In this document: positions 58,892 through 64,000 of the stretch, piece by piece
Position numbering within the stretch: the first letter of the stretch is position 1
How the letters are laid out: each line of letters begins with the position of its first letter
Assembly: GCA_003952965.2 (NCBI GenBank)
Contig: CM025855.1
Span: forward strand, 3,381,257-3,445,256
Source of the DNA: Morella rubra
Taxonomy: Eukaryota; Streptophyta; Magnoliopsida; Fagales; Myricaceae
Length of the DNA stretch: 64,000 bases
Direction of reading: 5' to 3'
Program-made: the position numbers and the translations under genes
Notes under the pieces: generated by a model
Seen by the model: only the letters and a program-made list of their open reading frames with translations
What the model was told of the DNA's origin: nothing
Databases searched by the model: none

Positions 58892-61532
58892 GACTTACTG
58901 GACTTAACTTGAACACATTGACAAACTTAACACAACAACAATCTTCGACGAGGTTAGACATCCCATAGCTCAAACTCCCAATGTAGTTACCAGTTTTATC
59001 TTCACACCTTATCCGCTCGACTCTTGATTTACTCTAACCATTGAGCCTACCCGAGGTGGATTATAATTTGTTCTTCAGAAGAAGTAACTACAAATAACTA
59101 CTATATATTTGCTTTTCTCCTTGTTTTGTTTTTTTTTTCACTGTCGTTAAGTTTGAACAGGGAGGGTAAATGCAAAGCTACAAAAAGTTTTGTTGGGCCT
59201 GGTAAGCAGTTTTCTTTTTCCTGATCCGCGAATCCAGATATATGGGTAATAGGATTAACCATGATGCTCATGGAACACAGTCCCGGCAAAATACATTGCT
59301 AAAGGCTTTCTAGCCATGGGGCCTAAACAATAGCTTTAATAGTAAAATGTAAATCCAGAGCTTTTTTTTTTAGGCCTTATTTTCAGTTTGAGCCCGGAAC
59401 TGATGTGGACAAGGGGTCTAGAGAGGGATTACTTCTCCATTCCCAAGACCAAAAGAAAAGATAGAATTCTTTTTTAACGATTAATTTTATATATTAAAAG
59501 CACAACAAAAATTATAACATAAAAAATACCATAAGAAAGACTTAAGCGGCTAGTAGTAAGTTTAGAGAGCCGAAATTTATAATGGAGGACATAAAATCCT
59601 CAGTTGTGACAGGCTCGAAATTCGAAGCGAGAGGACCGAGTGTTCTTAAAAACACCGGAGATTCGTAGAAAATGAACCTGAAAGCCCATTAACAGAAAAA
59701 AAACCATCGTGCAAGGCAATGGCAACTGCTGCGACGACATTGTCGATTAGTCCTGCTCCCTTAGAGCACTAATCATGTAAATCCAGCTGTAATTATAAGC
59801 AACAGAGAACACACACATAAAAATTTAAACATGCCTTAAACAAAGAGGCAAGTGCAAAGGGCAAAAGATGTGACTACGAACAGGTTCTAAGTTGTTGACA
59901 GGTGGAGTGGCACTCATCTTCTCTGGTTGGATTTAGGGCAGGTTTCATGTCATGGACAACTTAAAACTTTGTTTTGTTAACTTGTAAATTAATTAGAAAT
60001 TTATGATCTTTTAAACATCTAAATTTTTTTATGTCTTTTCCAACAACAAGGAGAGGGTTGGAGATTTGAAGATCAAATTTGTCTCTGTTTTGTGGAGTTG
60101 TGGTGAAGATAAATTCTAAATTGATATTTATGACTCAATCTAAACATTATGCTATAAATGAGAAAGCCCAAATTGATAGTTAATATTTTACTTTCATAAA
60201 ATTATTTGTATTAAAAAATTATAGATGAAATTAGTATTTAGTGCACACATTTTTTTTCTTTCAAATTACCGAAATTTTTTACTTAGACTTGCTCGAATGA
60301 ATAGTTGATTGATGAAAGGTAAAAAATAAAAATAAAAATTGACAGCAATGTAAAAGACCCTCTTGATATATGGTTAATTATGTACGTCATTGCTTAGCAG
60401 TGGCATTCTTTTTTTTTTCTTTTTCTTTTCCTCCCCTTCGGAAGATGTCTCTTTTTGGCGTCGCGAGGGCAGTAAAGACGATTTCACGTGTTGGATGCGG
60501 TTGCTGACCCTTCTAAACGTGTCCTGCCACTTGTTTCGTCTGGGGCAAGAAGCTTCGCTGCGTTGGCAAATCTGAATTTTGTCACAAAATCTTGAACTTT
60601 TTCGATTTTTACATCAGTTAAAGGCCGCAATAATATATTTTAATTGTCGAAATTAAAAAAATTAAAAAATTGTTTATTTTCATAACAAACATACAAAATT
60701 CACTTAAATGAAAAATCTCTTAATTTTTTTTTAATCAAATTCTATAAAATTTCAATCTCCTCCAATTTTTTTCAAGATTCGAATCCAAGCTTTTCTTGAT
60801 TTCGTCCATTGTCATATGATTTCGTTTGAGAAAAAGAAAATCTAAAAACTGTTAGCAGGAAAATCTGACAAGTCCTGGCCTTTTGGCAATGATTCAAGGA
60901 ACCCCATCAGTGAAAGATCAGTCTAGAACCAAAAAAAAAAGAAAAAAAAAAAAGAGATCCGTCAAAGGAATATCCGAATATAGATTATGTTATAGCCCAT
61001 CGAAACCCGAAAAGACAGTAACTGTTGAAGAGGACTCCACTGCAGATGGGCCCTCGAGACCCTAATAATGGATTAGCGCCTCACGTCCTGCTATCCTGGT
61101 CCACATTCTGTCTTCATCCAGCTTTTTCTTTGGGGTTACAATTTTAGAGCTCTTTTAGATATCAACTTCTTAGTCATCATTGCCGGCCTGTGCACGGAAC
61201 GAAAATAGACCGAGTATAAAGAAAGAAAGCTGCTTGGCATCACTATTCAGCTGCCCCTGATTCCACTTAACTCTGCTGCCCAAAATTTACTAATTAAGCT
61301 TGTACCGGATAATGAACAAGGAGACCAAAAAAAAAAAGATTAGCCAATTGCCCCGTCAGTTGCTGCAATAAACTTAAAACGACATCGTGCACTTAGAAAA
61401 AGGAAGTCGGGGGCAGTGGCACTTGCATTGTTATACTTGGAACCTCTGTTGCTGTCTTTGGCACTAACTTGTAACAGTTTCGAAACTTTTATTTTATCCT
61501 CTCTTTTTTCTTTTTCTGTTTATTTTTATTAT

Positions 61533-61898
61533 AGAGAAAATACATTTTTCACTCACGAACTATCATAAGTTTTACACTTTGTACCATAAACTATTAAATT
61601 TTGATACATTGCACCTTTTAACTACCAATTTTTAATACTTTGTACCATTTCAAATTTCCAGACTAATATGACGATAATACCCTTGACCTATTTTGCATAT
61701 ATTGAAGATATTATTGTCAATTTATTAATTTCTCAAGGGTATTATTATCAAATGGAGGGTGTAATGTGTCAAAGTGGTAGTTTAGGGTGCAAAGTGTCTA
61801 ACATTGATAGTTTGAGGGTGTAATGTCTTAAAGATGGTAGTTTGGGGTGCAATGTATCACTACACCGAAAATTTATAGGTGAAAAATATATTTTTTCC
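61533..61898. mobile_element. Mutator-like MITE with 9-bp target duplication in segment E
   Basis: TTTTATTAT is duplicated at 61524-61532 and 61899-61907. The ends AGAGAAAATACATTTTTCAC and, inverted, GGAAAAAATATATTTTTCAC form imperfect terminal repeats. Segment D has the empty site near 58195. The 366-bp element holds 'AACTATCATAAGTTTTACAC' and other non-coding family blocks. Confidence 0.8.
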
Positions 61899-62681
61899 TT
61901 TTATTATTATTTTAACGAAGGGGATCTATTGATTTATCTGTGCATTGGAGATCATACTTAACTTGGATACATTATTTCATTGACAGGCTTAACATAACAA
62001 CAATCTTCGCGGAGATTAAATAGCCCACAGCTCAAACTCCCAATTTAGTTACTACTTTTATCTTCACACCTTATCCACTTGACTCTTGATTTACTCTAAC
62101 CATTGAGGCAACCCGAGGTGGCTTATAATTTGTTCTTCAAAAGGAGTAACTACAACTTACGTACTGTATATTTTCTTTTCTCCTTGTTTTTTTTTTTTTT
62201 CACTGTCGTGAAGTTTGAACAGGGAGGGTAAATGCAAAGCTTCAAAAGTTTTTATTGGGCCTGGTAAGCAGTTTTCTTTTTCCTGATCCGAGAATCCAGA
62301 TATATAGGTAATAGGATTAACCATGATGCTCATGGAACACAGTCCCTGCAAAATACATTGCTAAAGGCTTTCTAGCCATGGGCCCAAAACAATAGCTTAA
62401 ATAGCAAAATGTAAATCCAGATATACAGGCTTTCTGCACGGGCAAGTCCTCTTTCTCTTTTGAGGGCTGGAAATATGACCAATTCGGGCTGATTGGTGGA
62501 GCGGCAGAAGCCCAAGTCCTTGCTCATTTAGGTGCCGGTGGTTCGGGTTGTTATCTCGTCAGTCGTCACAACCGTTGGCACCGCCGAAATCACTTGTCAT
62601 GGGTTAGTTCAGCTGGCTTTTTTTTTAGGCCTTTTTTTCAGTTTGCGCCCGGAACTGACGCGGACAAGGGGTGTAGAGGGT

Positions 62682-63045
62682 GTTCGTTTCGTAGAAGATT
62701 GTAGAATTTTGATAGAATTGTGAATATTTATGTAGATTAAAATTTTTATATAAAGGTTAGTGAAAAATTTTAAATATATTTAATTTTTGTTAAAGTTTGT
62801 AAAAAGGTGTAAAAAGAGATAATTTGATGTAATTTTTTAATAAAAAAAATATTGGAGTTAGGTGAAAAAATATAGAAAAAAGATTTGTTATAATTTTTTT
62901 TGAAAAAGATATTGAAATTTATGTGAAAAGTTATTGGAGATTGTGTAAAATGTATCGGTGTTTGTGTATAAATTTTTAAAATTTTAGATATTAATTTTGT
63001 GAATATATTTATATTTTAAAATAATTGTAGAAACAAACATGCCCC
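62682..63045. mobile_element. AT-rich MITE in segment E
   Basis: It is the same family as 37830-38192. The ends GTTCGTTTCGTAGAAG and, inverted, GCATGTTTGTTTCTAC are loosely complementary. It is 360 bp long with no coding content. Confidence 0.65.
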
Positions 63046-63913
63046 TAAAGAAGGATTACTTCTCCAGTCCCATGACCACAGAGGAAGAAAATTATTCAGA
63101 CTAAAGATGAGACTACGAACAGGTTCTAAGTTGTTGACAGGTGGAGTGGCACTCATCTTCTTTGGTTGGATTTGGGGCAGGTCTCATGACATGGACAACT
63201 TTAAACTTTTGCTTTGTTAACTTGTAAATTAATTAGAAATTTATGATCTTTTAAACATTTAAATTCGTTTATGTCTTTTCCAACAATGAGTAGAGGGTTG
63301 GAGATCTCAACATCGAATTTGTCTCAATTTCGAGGAATTGTGGTGACAGACCAATCTCAAATTGATAGTAACGACTCGATTTAAACATTATACTACGCGC
63401 GAGAGACTTTGGAGTCCTGTGAGTAACCAGCCACGCTGTTGGACGCCCCCATCGTTTGCTTAATAAAATTAAAATACATTTATATATTGTTCCCAAAAGC
63501 TTATTTTACTTTCAGAAATCAGAGTGGCGTTTAGACTTTCGACCGCGAATGAACGGGAAGCCGAAGAATGGAATTGTTGATTTCGTCTTGGCATTTGATG
63601 CTGAAAACTACGCGACAGCACGTCCACTCCGCACCTGAATTTTTTATATTAACTGAGAAATAAAAAAATCATGCAATGGAGAATGTCTTTAGATTTTCCC
63701 CTTAAATAAAAATAAAATTAGTTGCCATACTCCACGGCTTCTGTGCGCTCTACGCAATCCTTAAATTATTGTTGTATTAAGCACCTAATTGTGTTGGATA
63801 AGTTCCACTTCTTTGTTCCCTTTTTTATTGTTGTTTTCTTCTGATCCGTGAATTCGTAGGAAAATATCGCTAGTTTCTCAGATCTGGAATTTGGGATGTA
63901 GTTGCTGAGCAAG

Positions 63914-64000
63914 ATGGATTTGCAGAGTAATTCCCAGGCAGCATCCGAAGAGTTGGAACAAATCGTTTCCCAATTTCTGTTGAAGAGCTTGCGCATCATT
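63914..64000 (+). CDS. ATG13-like autophagy protein, N-terminal fragment (runs off the window)
   Basis: An ATG at 63914 opens 29 codons reading MDLQSNSQAASEELEQIVSQ and then FLLKSLRII. Plant ATG13 proteins start in this way: a short polar leader, then a QII-x2-F-x3-SL-x-IIL helix of the HORMA domain. ATG13 is the regulatory partner of the ATG1 kinase at autophagosome initiation. Only the first residues are visible, so the call rests on a short match. About 500 bp between segment E and this ATG should hold its promoter and leader. Confidence 0.6.
   Translation, partial: MDLQSNSQAASEELEQIVSQFLLKSLRII

Larger units (their letters stand above)
56400..60365. repeat. Tandem segment D of the array (no LSU gene)
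   Basis: It opens with GGTTAATTATGTACGTCATTGC (56421), then GGCGTCGCGAGGGCAGTAAG (56529) and GCCCATCGAAACCCGAAAAGAC (57633), and the GGCCAATGCATGGAACCG block (57840). It ends with the GACTACGAACAGGTTCTAAG block (59872) and an AT-rich tail. The same order repeats in E, so D and E form a separate, later duplication. Confidence 0.75.
60366..63400. repeat. Tandem segment E of the array (no LSU gene)
   Basis: It is collinear with D: GGTTAATTATGTACGTCATTGC (60372), GCGTCGCGAGGGCAGTAA (60458), CCCATCGAAACCCGAAAAGAC (60994), TTGAACAGGGAGGGTAAATGC (62215) and GACTACGAACAGGTTCTAAG (63111). It has its own inserts at 61533-61898 and 62682-63045. Confidence 0.75.

Noticed and set aside
42347-60575. Plus-strand frames after GGCGTCGCGAGGGCAGTAAG in A, D and E
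   Set aside because: The three copies read in different frames, with stops at different places, so a shared protein is not supported.
56400-63400. Possible fourth and fifth LSU genes in segments D and E
   Set aside because: No RVAEEAEE or ARDYNAR core and no UPE-box was found on either strand there.
1-64000. CRISPR arrays, rRNA or tRNA genes and riboswitches
   Set aside because: No spaced direct-repeat array or recognisable structured RNA sequence was seen; small tRNA or snoRNA genes could still be missed by eye.

Overview
The window is nuclear chromosomal DNA from a flowering plant. It shows GT-AG introns, AT-rich intergenic DNA, many MITE-like elements and plant-only protein families (LSU, DUF599, BIN4, HP30). 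The species cannot be read from the sequence. No rRNA, tRNA, CRISPR or organellar block was seen. Gene names below come from recognising protein families by eye; no database search was run.

Gene-bearing part, about 1-35,000, in order: the 3' half of a MutS2-type MutS homologue (+), with a 3.4 kb LTR-like insertion and a MITE in one intron; an intact DUF599 membrane-protein gene (-), followed by a decayed tandem copy of its promoter and first exon split by two insertions; a 45-codon small ORF (-) that may encode a membrane microprotein; the RNase P/MRP subunit POP5 (-); a conserved Cys/His-rich protein of unknown function (-) with a 5'-UTR intron; a thaumatin-like protein (+), probably GPI-anchored through a third exon; the topoisomerase VI-associated DNA-binding protein BIN4 (-), 12 exons with an internal duplicated exon pair; and the Tim17-family chloroplast protein HP30 (+), divergent from BIN4 across about 750 bp and containing one GC-AG intron.

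Repeat-array part, about 35,100-63,400: five degraded tandem segments, called A to E here. A, B and C each carry a RESPONSE TO LOW SULFUR (LSU) gene on the minus strand. A and C are open, while B has lost its start, its stop and its frame. All three keep a TATA box, and 16-17 bp upstream of it a 20-bp motif that matches, or nearly matches, the UPE-box reported for sulfur-deficiency-induced LSU-type promoters. D and E are a later duplication of flanking DNA without LSU. Segment-specific hAT-like, Mutator-like and short AT-rich MITEs give a relative insertion history.

The window ends inside the first exon of an ATG13-like autophagy gene (+). The most interesting signals are the LSU/UPE-box triplication, the exon-pair duplication in BIN4, the DUF599 pseudo-exon whose length is restored exactly when both insertions are removed, and the 45-codon ORF.
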